Origin: G963422745 sp963422745
Lineage (GTDB): Bacteria; Actinomycetota; Acidimicrobiia; Acidimicrobiales; Aldehydirespiratoraceae
Assembly (NCBI GenBank): GCA_963422745.1
Contig: OY730477.1
Span: 1,612,001 to 1,676,000, forward strand
Length of the DNA: 64,000 nt
Direction: 5' to 3'
Under the pieces are notes generated by a model. That model was given only the letters and a program-made list of their open reading frames with translations, did no database searches and had not been told where the DNA came from. Positions 50,482 to 59,564 of this stretch are shown piece after piece; within the stretch, counting starts at the first letter, position 1; every line of letters starts with the position of its first letter. The position numbers were made by a program, and so were the translations under genes.

Positions 50482-51366
50482 CTACGCTATAGCGCGCCAA
50501 TGGTTCAACAGGTCGGTGAGGGTCTGCTCCATTGAGATCCTGGGCTTCCAACCGGTCTTACGACACAGTTTGGTGTTGTCGCCCCGCAGAACCGGAACAT
50601 CCACCGGGCGAAACAGGTCGCGGTCCGATTCGAGACGCAGGTCAACCGTCGACATCTTTGCCAAGGCGACGGCAATGTCTCTAATGGAGCGGTCAACGCC
50701 GGAACTCACGTGATAAGCCTCACCGCCGGAGCCGTATTGAATCAACAGTCGATAGGCGCGTACCGCGTCTCGTACATCCACAAAGTCGCGTCGAGCGTCG
50801 AGCGAGCCGACACGAACAGAGTTCGTGCCGATCCGTTCGCACTCAGCGACCCGAGCGGCCATCGCCGACACCACGAACCGGTCACTTTGTCCCGGGCCTA
50901 CCTGGTTAAATGAGCGTGCCCGCACCACCGACAGGCCATGCCCGAGCCACGCCTGCAGGCAGATCATGTCGGCTGCGGCTTTACTTGCTGCGTACGGACT
51001 CACCGGTCGCAGCGGTTGGGCTTCGCCCAAGGGAAGATCCGAAGGGTTGACCTGCCCGTAGATGTCGGCGGAGGTGATGGCCAGCACCTTTTGTGTGTTG
51101 CTGAGTCGGGCCGCGTCAACGGCGTTGAGTGTGCCTTCGGTGTTGACTCGGTAAGTCTCAACCGGATGCTCCCAGGAACTGGCAACGTCGGCACGCCCGG
51201 CGAGGTGATACATCACCTCGGGTCGAGCTTGACGGAACTCTTCAAGCAGAGCTTGACGGTCGCGAACATCGCAGACTGATGCGATTACATCGTCGCCGGA
51301 ACTTTGCAGATGCTCGACTAGGTGACGTCCGACGAAACCGTCCGCCCCCGTAACCAATGCCCTCAT
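50482..51366 (-). CDS. GDP-6-deoxy-D-mannose reductase-like epimerase/dehydratase
   Basis: SDR-fold NAD(P)-dependent enzyme, 294 aa. MRALVTGADGFVGRHLVEHL, YHLAGRADVASSWEHPVETYRVNTEGT, SADIYG, catalytic YAASKAAADMICL, RSFNQVGPGQSDRFVVSAMA, LDARRDFVDVRDAVRAY. The last two motifs match Rmd, which reduces the Gmd product to GDP-D-rhamnose. With Fcl at 40093 using the same intermediate, the locus may make both GDP-L-fucose and GDP-D-rhamnose. Upstream gene of the gmd-cofD-cofE unit. Divergent from the large GT2. Confidence 0.85.
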   Translation of the reverse strand: MRALVTGADGFVGRHLVEHLQSSGDDVIASVCDVRDRQALLEEFRQARPEVMYHLAGRADVASSWEHPVETYRVNTEGTLNAVDAARLSNTQKVLAITSADIYGQVNPSDLPLGEAQPLRPVSPYAASKAAADMICLQAWLGHGLSVVRARSFNQVGPGQSDRFVVSAMAARVAECERIGTNSVRVGSLDARRDFVDVRDAVRAYRLLIQYGSGGEAYHVSSGVDRSIRDIAVALAKMSTVDLRLESDRDLFRPVDVPVLRGDNTKLCRKTGWKPRISMEQTLTDLLNHWRAIA

Positions 51367-51509
51367 GCTCAGACGCCCTTGGGGGAAGACTTCAGCAAGG
51401 CCGCAACCAAAACAACGCTTGGATCACCACAATTCCCGCGTATGCCAATCCAGTTGGGCTCCCTCGGGTTCGGTGATCACCGATGTGCGGAGGGTAGCCT
51501 CCGGCAATC

Positions 51510-54500
51510 GTGGGCGCAACCGATGACGTAGATACAAACGCCGAAGCCGGTCCCAACGGTCAGGGGCGGGCCGTAACGCCGTTGGTGACAGTCGTGGTCG
51601 TCGCACACGAACCCGGCGATTGGTTTAGCGCCACCCTGGACAGTCTTGTCACACAGGACTACCCACGGTTGAACCTGTTGGTGGTTGACGCCTCTGGGGG
51701 CGATCAACTCGCTGGTCGCGTCCGCGAGGTTACTCCCCACGCATCCATTGTCAATGCCGCCGACACCAGAGGTTTCGCCGAAGCCGCCAATGTGGTGCTC
51801 GAAACTGAGATCAACAGCCCGTTGTTGTTGATCTGCCACGACGATGTGGCCCTCGCACCGGACGCTGTTCGGATGCTGGTGACCGAGTCTCTGCGCTCCA
51901 ACGCCGGGATTATCGGCCCGAAACTTGTTGATTGGGAAAACCCTCACCGGCTTCAGCACGTCGGGTTGACTGTCGATCGTTTCGGCGATGCCGTTGACGT
52001 CGTCGAGCCTGGAGAACTTGATCAGCAACAGTACGACACTGTCACCGACGTGTTCGCTATTCCGTCGGCTTGCCTGCTCATCCACAGGAAACTGTTTGAG
52101 GCTATCGGCGGATTCGATCCGCTCATGGCGCATCGCGGCGAGGATGTCGACCTTTGCTGGCGCGCCCAACTAGCGGGTGCTCGGGTGATGGTCGCACCCG
52201 ATGCTGTGGTTCGTCATCGCCAACGAATTGCTGACCGGGTCGACAGCCTCGCAGGAATCGGCTACCGCCATCGGCTACGTACCATGTTGGTAAACAGCAG
52301 CCGTACGGCGTTGGTAATCGGTCTGCCAATCATGATGCTGCTGACACTCGGCGAAGGAATCGTCGCCCTGTTCGCGCTTCGATTAGGCCACTTACGCAAC
52401 CTCGTAGTGGGTTGGACGTGGAACTTCACGCGCCTGGGCGAGATACGACGACGCCGTCAGTTCACGCGAGGCTCAATCACCGCCGCGCATCGCGATGTTC
52501 GTGCCCTTCAGGCCTTGGGCAGTGTGCGCATCAACGCATTCGTGCGAAATCGGGTTGGCCGCGGCGACAGCAGGCTTGCAGCGGGGATTGTTAGCGTCAT
52601 GCGCACGGGCACCACCCGGTTCGTGCTGTTGACGTGGGCTGTGGTTGCCCTGTTTGTTCTGTTCGGATCGCGGGGCTTGATCGCCGACGGGCCAGCGGAG
52701 GTAGGAGACTTCGCGACTCTGGGGGACTCGGGAGCCGATCTGGTTACGAACTGGTGGGGGTCGTGGCACGATCGCGATCTGGGGTCGCGCGGAACTCTCG
52801 CATCAGGACTTGGGTTGGCGGGCTTCGCTGCGATGGTGTTCGGGGTGGGCGTTGTTCGCACCCTTTTGGTTCTGGGACCCGTGCTGGTCGGGCTAGTCGG
52901 TATTTGGTGGCTGCTCGCCGATATCGGCTCTCGGCGTGCCCAGATGGCGGCGCTGGGTGGCTACGTGATTGTTCCGTTGGCGTGGATTTCGGTTGCTTCG
53001 GCATCCAATTCCGGTCTGGTTGGCTTCGCCGTTGCTCCCTTTTTGTTGAGAGCCTTGCTGAGAGTGCAGGCCGCTGCGCCATTCGGTCGAACGAAGCCCT
53101 TGCCGCTGCTCGGTGTAGCAGTAGTGGTCGCGTTGGGCGCGATGTTCGCACCCGCATCGGCGTTGCTGTTGGCCATCGTTGCAGCTGGCCTAATGGTCGG
53201 ATCCATCGTGGCGGTAGCGGCTGCGGGTCTGCACCGTCTGGTTCTTGGCACCGTCGTTGGCGCTGTGGTGGCAGCGCTGCTGGTACTTCCCCAGACGCTT
53301 GACGTGGTGAGAGGATTGGTTGACGGCAAAGACGTTTGGGCGGTGTTTACCGACGGACGGTCCGCTCCGCATTCGGGCCTCGGCGTCGTTGAGATCGTGC
53401 GTTTCGATATTGGTCGCGACACCTATTCACCGCTTGGCTGGTTTCTCGCGCCAGCCGTGATCCTTTCGTTGATTGCCGGACGATCCTGGAGGTTCGATCT
53501 GTCGGTGCGACTCTGGGCCGTGGCCTTGTGTTCGTGGGGGTCACTATTTGCCGCCTCCCAAGGGTGGCTCAGTTTCGGATTCCCGGATCCTGCACTGTTG
53601 TTGGCACCTGCCGCAGCGGCGGTGGCAGGTCTTTGCGGTTTGGGGGTTGCAACCTTCGAACACGATTTGCGCCCTGCCCGATTCGGGTTGCGTCAGATCG
53701 TGGTTCCCGTGGCGCTAGTGGGTGCTGTGGTGGCTGCGCTGCCCACTGTGTACCTCACTCATAGCGGTCGCTGGGATCTTCCGAAGGCAGGTTTCGCCGA
53801 CATCGTTCCCTTTGAGGATCCAGCCGTTGCGGGAAGTTACCGCGTGGTTTGGATCGGTCATCCCGACGTGCTGCCAGCCAACGGACGTGAACTCGCAGCG
53901 GGTATGGCATACGTAGCCACCATGGACCAACTACCGAGCATTGTGGACCGCGACGTTCCATCGGATCCCGGAGACGTGGCACTGCTCCTCGACGTGATCG
54001 GTGAGGTGATTACAGGCGAAACCCAAAGTGCGGGTCGACTCTTGGGTGGCCTGGGTATTCGTTATGTAGTACTTGTTGAACGTCTCGCTCCCGCGCCCTT
54101 CAGTCCCGACGATCACGCAGTCAAGACACCGCCAGCCTGGATTGCCGCCTTGGGGCAACAACTCGATCTGCGACGTTTGGCTGGGATCAACAACGCAATC
54201 CACGTTTATGAAAACACCGAATGGACCAGTGTGCGCTCAGCTGCCGCAGTCGGGTTCGATGATGGCGTTGAGTCGATCGATGATCTCGCATCGTCACCCC
54301 TCTCGGGCACGGCCGGGGTTCTTTTTGGGCGCGGAGATCGTATCACCGGCCCGATCCCCCCTGGAACGGACTTGTTCGTCGCCCAGACGCCCGATGAGGG
54401 CTGGAGCCTTCAAGTTGATGGGGTCACCGCGGTAGCGCGTCCAGCGGCGGGATGGGCGACCGCATATCTAGTAGGTACTGGATCGCAGGCCGAACTGACC

Positions 54501-54635
54501 TATGCGGCTGGTGTAGAGCACCGCCTCTCTATCGGTCTTCAACTGCTGGGGTGGTTCGTTTTGTTGAGTATGGGTATACGACATCTTCTGTATCGCTTGA
54601 GCGGCCCGGTGATGAGAAGTGCGTCCACAACATGA
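51510..54635 (+). CDS. Large membrane glycosyltransferase family 2 protein
   Basis: 1041 aa. N-terminal GT-A domain (about 20-260): VTVVVVAHEPGDWFSATLDSL, LVVDASGGDQLA, LLICHDDVALAPDAV (DxD-like), IGGFDPLMAHRGEDVDLCWRAQLAG. It is followed by about 12-14 hydrophobic segments (from LVIGLPIMMLLTLGEGIVALFAL to LLGWFVLLSMGI) and extracytoplasmic loops. This GT2 plus membrane design next to a DUF5719-type gene is a conserved actinobacterial pair near cell-wall genes. Start GTG 51510. ATGA overlap with the next gene. It probably adds a sugar to a lipid-linked wall polymer; sugar unknown. Confidence 0.85.
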   Translation: MGATDDVDTNAEAGPNGQGRAVTPLVTVVVVAHEPGDWFSATLDSLVTQDYPRLNLLVVDASGGDQLAGRVREVTPHASIVNAADTRGFAEAANVVLETEINSPLLLICHDDVALAPDAVRMLVTESLRSNAGIIGPKLVDWENPHRLQHVGLTVDRFGDAVDVVEPGELDQQQYDTVTDVFAIPSACLLIHRKLFEAIGGFDPLMAHRGEDVDLCWRAQLAGARVMVAPDAVVRHRQRIADRVDSLAGIGYRHRLRTMLVNSSRTALVIGLPIMMLLTLGEGIVALFALRLGHLRNLVVGWTWNFTRLGEIRRRRQFTRGSITAAHRDVRALQALGSVRINAFVRNRVGRGDSRLAAGIVSVMRTGTTRFVLLTWAVVALFVLFGSRGLIADGPAEVGDFATLGDSGADLVTNWWGSWHDRDLGSRGTLASGLGLAGFAAMVFGVGVVRTLLVLGPVLVGLVGIWWLLADIGSRRAQMAALGGYVIVPLAWISVASASNSGLVGFAVAPFLLRALLRVQAAAPFGRTKPLPLLGVAVVVALGAMFAPASALLLAIVAAGLMVGSIVAVAAAGLHRLVLGTVVGAVVAALLVLPQTLDVVRGLVDGKDVWAVFTDGRSAPHSGLGVVEIVRFDIGRDTYSPLGWFLAPAVILSLIAGRSWRFDLSVRLWAVALCSWGSLFAASQGWLSFGFPDPALLLAPAAAAVAGLCGLGVATFEHDLRPARFGLRQIVVPVALVGAVVAALPTVYLTHSGRWDLPKAGFADIVPFEDPAVAGSYRVVWIGHPDVLPANGRELAAGMAYVATMDQLPSIVDRDVPSDPGDVALLLDVIGEVITGETQSAGRLLGGLGIRYVVLVERLAPAPFSPDDHAVKTPPAWIAALGQQLDLRRLAGINNAIHVYENTEWTSVRSAAAVGFDDGVESIDDLASSPLSGTAGVLFGRGDRITGPIPPGTDLFVAQTPDEGWSLQVDGVTAVARPAAGWATAYLVGTGSQAELTYAAGVEHRLSIGLQLLGWFVLLSMGIRHLLYRLSGPVMRSASTT

Positions 54636-56059
54636 CGATCTTGCGATCCAGCATCTTGGTGATCTTCGGTGCCTGTTTCATTATCGCATTGCTGATCGAC
54701 CGGGATTCTCTCACAGTTGACTTGCCGGAGCTGGCCCCGGTTGTAGCAACCCCTGTGGCCGACGGCCGTGCGTGGTTCTGCGCAGGAGGTTCAGGCCCCG
54801 ACGGTGGTGCTGTAGTAGGTCTTGAGATAGTCAACGCTGGTGCAACAACCATAGAACCAGAGATCACCGTCATTGGCGACGGTGATGGCGAACCGACGAC
54901 CCACAGGGTCGTAGTAGAACCCTTTGGGCGCAGCGCTGTTGCACTCGCCGATCTGGCTGAGCGCTCCGATTGGGTCTCTGCCATTGTGGAGGTGACCGCA
55001 TCTGATGTGCTCGTCGATCAAACACATACCGGCGAACATGGTACCGACCGTTCAAGTTGTGTCACCGGTGCCGCATCGTCGGTCATCTTGCCGTCGGGCG
55101 CTACCCGGAAGTTGTCTCACGGCGAAGAAATGGTGTTGTTGCTTTTTGCACCGTACTACGAGGACGCGATTGCCGATGTGACCTTTGATGCAAACGTAGG
55201 CGTAGACAGCCTTGAGGCGCTGGTCGTTCCCGGCCGGCGTGTCGTAGCCGTCGACGTGACCAACGAGGTGACTGTGGCTTCAAGGGTGAGTACTTCCGTT
55301 GAGGTTGACTCCGGCTTGATCGTTGCCTCGCGGGTTCAGATCCGCTCCGGCGGTGAGCCCTGGGAAAACCTTCGCGGGCTCAGCGTCATGCCTGGTGTCG
55401 CCAACGGGGCAGCGGTTTCGGTGCTTCCTGCGCTTCAGCGTGACTCCGACCTGCTGAGCGTCACCAATCCGAACCCAACGCAAAGAGCAGAGGTTGATGT
55501 GGAGATCATCGCGGAAGGCATTGTGATGTATCCGATCGAACTAACCATCCGAGCAGGTAGGACGGTCGTGGTGGATCTGAGCTCCGACGAGAGACTCTCC
55601 ACGCTTAGTGATCTATCGGTAGTGGTGAGGTCGCTGAGTGGATCTTCGGTGGCTGCGATGGTAGAGCGACGGGTACCCAGCGGCGGCGAAGATGTTCCCG
55701 GCGTTGCCTCGATGGGTGCGCTTGATGCTGCCTCGACCCGTTGGTTGGCACCCGTGGAGGGTTCAGGAGGCTCGATATCGATAGTCAACCCGTCCAGCAC
55801 AACCACCGCTGGCGTGACGGTTGGCTCGGCTGGCAAAGTCGATGCTCATGAGACGTTCGATCTCGGGCCTCGGCAACGCAGGGTCATACAGGGCTCGCGG
55901 TTCGGTGATGGCTCACAGTTGGATCTGGAGCGCCCCATTGCGGTGATCGAGGCCACGTCGCCTGTGGTGGTTGGCCGAGAATACGCCGGGGCCACCTCCC
56001 GTCATCTCCTTGCAGGGATCATCGCGGGGCCGATCACCGCGCTCGTTGATCTCTACTGA
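54632..56059 (+). CDS. DUF5719-type secreted or membrane-anchored protein
   Basis: 475 aa from ATG 54632, overlapping the GT2 stop. One N-terminal hydrophobic segment (ILVIFGACFIIALLI) followed by a beta-rich extracytoplasmic part with repeated blocks: WFCAGGSGPDGGAVVGLEIVN, RVVVEPFGRSAVALADL, SSCVTGAASS, VTNPNPTQRAEVDVEI and WLAPVEGSGGSISIVNPSSTT. The pair with the GT2 and the strand pattern fit DUF5719 proteins known from actinobacteria; no activity is established. Convergent with the thioredoxin-like gene. Confidence 0.75.
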   Translation: MTILRSSILVIFGACFIIALLIDRDSLTVDLPELAPVVATPVADGRAWFCAGGSGPDGGAVVGLEIVNAGATTIEPEITVIGDGDGEPTTHRVVVEPFGRSAVALADLAERSDWVSAIVEVTASDVLVDQTHTGEHGTDRSSCVTGAASSVILPSGATRKLSHGEEMVLLLFAPYYEDAIADVTFDANVGVDSLEALVVPGRRVVAVDVTNEVTVASRVSTSVEVDSGLIVASRVQIRSGGEPWENLRGLSVMPGVANGAAVSVLPALQRDSDLLSVTNPNPTQRAEVDVEIIAEGIVMYPIELTIRAGRTVVVDLSSDERLSTLSDLSVVVRSLSGSSVAAMVERRVPSGGEDVPGVASMGALDAASTRWLAPVEGSGGSISIVNPSSTTTAGVTVGSAGKVDAHETFDLGPRQRRVIQGSRFGDGSQLDLERPIAVIEATSPVVVGREYAGATSRHLLAGIIAGPITALVDLY

Positions 56060-56087
56060 ACCGCAGGGTATGAGTTGTTTGCTGGCA

Positions 56088-56510
56088 CTACTGCCCGCCT
56101 TGCAGGTCGGCCAAGGCGGACCGCAACTCCTCAGAGCTGACAGGTCCCGTGAACCCGTGTCGAACCAGTCCGTCGATGTCGGCTAGCACCACGATTGGCA
56201 CTGCATCAATCCGGTAGCGAGCGTGGGTTTTTTCGGCGGCGGTCACGTCCAGCGTTTGGACGGCCACATCGTCGGATTCAAGCAGCCGTACCTGCTCGGC
56301 GACGATCGCGCATTCGTCACACGATGCGGATACGAAAGCGGCCACAAGCCAGCGGGCCTCGGGTCGAGCAAAGTCACAGCGGTCAACAACCCGGGGCAGG
56401 ACATGCCCGGGCGCGAAGTTCTGCTCGGGATCTGGGGTTCGGCGGGACAACAACCCGGCGACAACAGCGGCGATCGCCACAGCTCCGAGGACCAACAGGA
56501 CCGGCTCCAT
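56088..56510 (-). CDS. Membrane-anchored thioredoxin-like protein
   Basis: 140 aa. Residues 3-21 (PVLLVLGAVAIAAVVAGLL) are a membrane anchor; then a thioredoxin-like fold with the redox pair in ASCDECAIV (CxxC = CDEC), TLDVTAAEKTHARYRIDAVPIVVLADIDG containing the cis-Pro of VP, and a final helix. Probably a thiol oxidoreductase facing the outside or inside of the membrane; partners unknown. 12 bp downstream of the ftsH stop region on the same strand (ftsH lies upstream), so probably co-transcribed with ftsH. Confidence 0.78.
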   Translation of the reverse strand: MEPVLLVLGAVAIAAVVAGLLSRRTPDPEQNFAPGHVLPRVVDRCDFARPEARWLVAAFVSASCDECAIVAEQVRLLESDDVAVQTLDVTAAEKTHARYRIDAVPIVVLADIDGLVRHGFTGPVSSEELRSALADLQGGQ

Positions 56511-56522
56511 CGGTCCGTTCGC

Positions 56523-58535
56523 CTACTGCGACGCGTCCACCGGTGAGCCGACCTCGTTCACCTGTTCAACAAAGTCGAGCGCCGGTGCTGTCTTGGCCCC
56601 ATTACGGGACATCTCAATCAGGCGCGAAACCCCCTGCCCGGAGATGGTTTCGTGTTCAAGCAGGGCACGCGCTACGAGATCAAGGGCGTGGCGATACTCA
56701 ATGAGCAGAGTACGGCAACTCCGCTCCGCTTCGACAAGCATGCGGCGCACTTCGTCGTCTACGAGTTCCTGGGTGGCGGGGGCGAAGTTCTTCGACTGCA
56801 TCAGGTCCTCGCCCAAGAAAACGGGCCCCTGATCCGACAGTGACATCGGGCCGACCGCCTCGCTCATGCCCCACTCGGTGACCATGCGACGGGCCATGTC
56901 GGTGGCTTGCTTGAGATCATCAGCAGCCCCAGAAGAGTACTCATCGAACACCAGGGACTCGGCCACTCGACCACCCATGGCCATCACCATCCGCGCAACG
57001 GCCTCATCCTTGTCGATGCTGTGGCGGTCGCCGGTAGGCAGTGTCATGGTGACACCCAGTGCCATGCCGGTAGGGATGATGGTGACTTTGTGAACCGGGT
57101 CGCTCTTGTCTTGCACAGCGGCGCACAACGCGTGTCCCGCCTCGTGGTAAGCGGTGCGTTCGAGTTCGGCGGTCGTGCGCACCATCGAACCTCGTTCGAT
57201 CCCCAGCAACACCCGATCACGGGCCGACTCGAAGTCGACCGCGGAGATCTTGTCACCGCCACGGCGCACGGCGAACAAGGCAGCCTCGTTGACGAGGTTG
57301 GCTAGATCGGCTCCGCTCATACCGGGAGCACCACGAGCGATGACGTTGACGTCAACATCGTCGCTCGTGTGTTTACCAGCGAGATGCACCTCAAGGATCT
57401 TCTTGCGGTCCTCTAGCTCCGGGAGCGGCACCACCACCTGACGGTCGAAGCGGCCAGGCCGCAAGAGTGCAGGATCCAAGATGTCGGGCCGGTTGGTTGC
57501 GGCCATCATTACGACACCTTCGGAAGCCTCAAAGCCGTCCATCTCGGCCAACATCTGGTTCAGCGTTTGCTCCCGCTCATCGTGGCCGCCTCCCAAGCCA
57601 GCACCACGCTTACGACCGATCGAGTCAATCTCGTCAATGAATATGATCGCCTTGCCCATCTTGCGGGCCGATTCGAACAGATCACGCACACGACTAGCAC
57701 CCACACCCACGAACATCTCCATGAAGTCCGACCCTGTGACCGAAAGGAATGGCACTCCCGCTTCACCGGCTACTGCCTTGGCGATCAGGGTCTTGCCGGT
57801 CCCAGGAGGTCCGACCAACAGCACTCCTTTGGGAACATGCGCACCGATCTCAGCGAACCGTTCAGGACTCCGCAAGAAGTCAACGATCTCAGTGATTTCT
57901 TGTTTCACCCCGTCGTATCCGGCCACGTCGGAGAAGGTCGTGCCAGGCCGTTCGGTGGTGTAGGTCTTAGCCTTTGATCGACCAATTGACATGATGTTGC
58001 CCATCTGGCCCTGCGCACGGCGCTGCATCCAGACGAAGAAGGCGATAAGTAGCCCTACCGGGATCAGCAACGGCAGAAGCGACGTGAAGAAGTTGGGTTG
58101 CGGTGTCTTGAACTCGAAATCGGTTCGGTTGTTGATTAACGTGCTGTCGTCATCAGGCAGCGGGATGGGTCCGGTGGTCTCGAACTCGCTTACCCCGTCG
58201 GTGAACTCAATCTTGCCGTTGTTGTTGTCGTAGACACCTTTGACGATCTCGTCGGCAGCGACCCGTTCGATGAACTGGCTGTAGGGAACCCGGCCTCGTT
58301 CGGAGCCCTGCGAAAAAGACATCACTGTCACAGCGATGAGCAGCGAGGCGATCAGCGCCCACACCAGATAGCGCGGCAAACCACCGGGTCCCGTGCGACG
58401 CGTATTGGTGTTACTGCCGGGCCTTGGCCCCTTCGGTGGTGGGGGAGGCGGTGAGCTGCCCAGATCCTTACCTACCTCGATGCCGGGCCTTGGCCCCTTC
58501 GGTGGTGGGGGAGGCGGGAGCGGGTTCGACGCCAT
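56523..58535 (-). CDS. ftsH: ATP-dependent zinc metalloprotease FtsH
   Basis: Membrane AAA+ protease for quality control. Proline-rich N-terminus with the 12-residue motif PPPPPPKGPRPG twice, 22 residues apart (about 7 and 29); membrane helix 1 near 55-73 (YLVWALIASLLIAVTVMSF), periplasmic-type loop, helix 2 near 150-170; Walker A GPPGTGKT near 240, Walker B IIFIDEIDSIG, second region of homology RPDILDPALLRPGRFDR, zinc motif HEAGH near 464, third ligand Asp in the SGAADDLKQAT helix. 670 aa. The N-terminal repeat comes from a 66-bp-spaced direct repeat at 58415 and 58481. Confidence 0.95.
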   Translation of the reverse strand: MASNPLPPPPPPKGPRPGIEVGKDLGSSPPPPPPKGPRPGSNTNTRRTGPGGLPRYLVWALIASLLIAVTVMSFSQGSERGRVPYSQFIERVAADEIVKGVYDNNNGKIEFTDGVSEFETTGPIPLPDDDSTLINNRTDFEFKTPQPNFFTSLLPLLIPVGLLIAFFVWMQRRAQGQMGNIMSIGRSKAKTYTTERPGTTFSDVAGYDGVKQEITEIVDFLRSPERFAEIGAHVPKGVLLVGPPGTGKTLIAKAVAGEAGVPFLSVTGSDFMEMFVGVGASRVRDLFESARKMGKAIIFIDEIDSIGRKRGAGLGGGHDEREQTLNQMLAEMDGFEASEGVVMMAATNRPDILDPALLRPGRFDRQVVVPLPELEDRKKILEVHLAGKHTSDDVDVNVIARGAPGMSGADLANLVNEAALFAVRRGGDKISAVDFESARDRVLLGIERGSMVRTTAELERTAYHEAGHALCAAVQDKSDPVHKVTIIPTGMALGVTMTLPTGDRHSIDKDEAVARMVMAMGGRVAESLVFDEYSSGAADDLKQATDMARRMVTEWGMSEAVGPMSLSDQGPVFLGEDLMQSKNFAPATQELVDDEVRRMLVEAERSCRTLLIEYRHALDLVARALLEHETISGQGVSRLIEMSRNGAKTAPALDFVEQVNEVGSPVDASQ
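58415..58517. repeat. Direct repeat pair, 66-bp spacing, inside ftsH 5' end
   Basis: A 37-bp sequence at 58415-58451 recurs at 58481-58517; the 29 bp between is not repeated. In frame on the minus strand it encodes PPPPPPKGPRPG twice in the FtsH N-terminus. Confidence 0.9.
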
Positions 58536-58551
58536 GGCCTAAGGCTAACCT

Positions 58552-58651
58552 CACGCAACGTCAGCGCAGGGCGCAAAGCACAACGTGAAGTAGAATATGA
58601 AACCTCAGAACTGTTCCCACGCAACGTCAGCGACGGGCGCGAAGCACAACG
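58552..58651. repeat. Direct repeat pair, 66-bp spacing, upstream of ftsH
   Basis: A 34-bp sequence at 58552-58585 (starting CACGCAACGTCAGCG, ending AGCACAACG) recurs at 58618-58651 with three changes; 32 bp of other sequence lies between. It sits in the divergent promoter gap between ftsH and the CPBP protease gene. Confidence 0.9.
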
Positions 58652-58678
58652 AGGGATGCAACTCTATGCACCTCGGTC

Positions 58679-59551
58679 GTGGGTGATGATCGGACTAGAT
58701 TAGATGGATATGGTCCTCGAGTTGTGGCTCTCGGGTATGCACGCCGAGGCTTCATAGTGGCAGCTGTGACCGGTGTGTCGCCTGCATGGCGAGTTGTGCT
58801 GGCGCTCGCTGCCATCGTCGTCGGGATTATCGTCACCGCGTCTGTGGGCTCAGTGGTGATCGCCGCTGGCGGCTGGGACATCAACGTTTCCGCGGCCAGC
58901 GGTGCCGAAATCGGCCGCACATCAGGTCAGGTAGCCGCCGGTGCGCCACTTGACGACAACCGCATCCCCCTTGGTGTGGCAGTCATGTTGAACCTTCCGC
59001 TCTGGGCGTGCCTCGTTGGTGCACCACTATGGGGAATTTCGCGGGGCATTGATTGGCACCGTGACCTTTGGTGGAGCTTCGATCGTCGCGACATCCCCAT
59101 CGGGTTAGGCATCGGCATTGTTACCCAGTTCCTGCTGCTCCCACTGGTCTATATCCCGATCTTCTGGATCTTCGGCCCACAGGATGTATCGGCTCTCTCT
59201 CGTGACCTGGTCGCAGCCGTGGACACCCCGTTTGATGTGGTGGCGCTGGTAGTACTCACCGTGATAGGTGCTCCGCTCGCCGAGGAGATTCTCTTTCGTG
59301 GTCTGCTTCATCGTGGACTGGTGGAAATGCACGCCGACCGCGGTCGGTTCGGGATGCTCGTCGCCACTGCAGGCTCATCGGTCGTGTTCGGGGCCATACA
59401 CTTCCAGTTGCTGCAGTTCCCGGGGCTGGTGCTATTCGGGGTCGTCGCAGCAGTTGCCATGATGAGATCCGGTCGATTGAGCACCGCGATATTCACCCAC
59501 GTTGGCTTCAATCTCAGCACCGTCACAATCCTGCTTCTCGAACGATTCTGA
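58679..59551 (+). CDS. CPBP-family intramembrane metalloprotease
   Basis: Polytopic protein, 290 aa from GTG 58679; a later start near VSPAWRVVLALAAIVVG cannot be excluded. At least six hydrophobic segments (VVLALAAIVVGIIVTASV, LGIGIVTQFLLLPLVYIPIFWIF, VVALVVLTVIGAPLAEEILF and others). The CAAX/CPBP motifs are present: EEILFRGLLHRGL (Glu-Glu-x3-Arg) and FGAIHFQLLQFPGLVLFG (His). Such proteases act on membrane-embedded peptides; substrate unknown. 13 bp before the next large membrane protein gene. Confidence 0.85.
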   Translation: MGDDRTRLDGYGPRVVALGYARRGFIVAAVTGVSPAWRVVLALAAIVVGIIVTASVGSVVIAAGGWDINVSAASGAEIGRTSGQVAAGAPLDDNRIPLGVAVMLNLPLWACLVGAPLWGISRGIDWHRDLWWSFDRRDIPIGLGIGIVTQFLLLPLVYIPIFWIFGPQDVSALSRDLVAAVDTPFDVVALVVLTVIGAPLAEEILFRGLLHRGLVEMHADRGRFGMLVATAGSSVVFGAIHFQLLQFPGLVLFGVVAAVAMMRSGRLSTAIFTHVGFNLSTVTILLLERF

Positions 59552-59564
59552 GATCGATTCCTAC

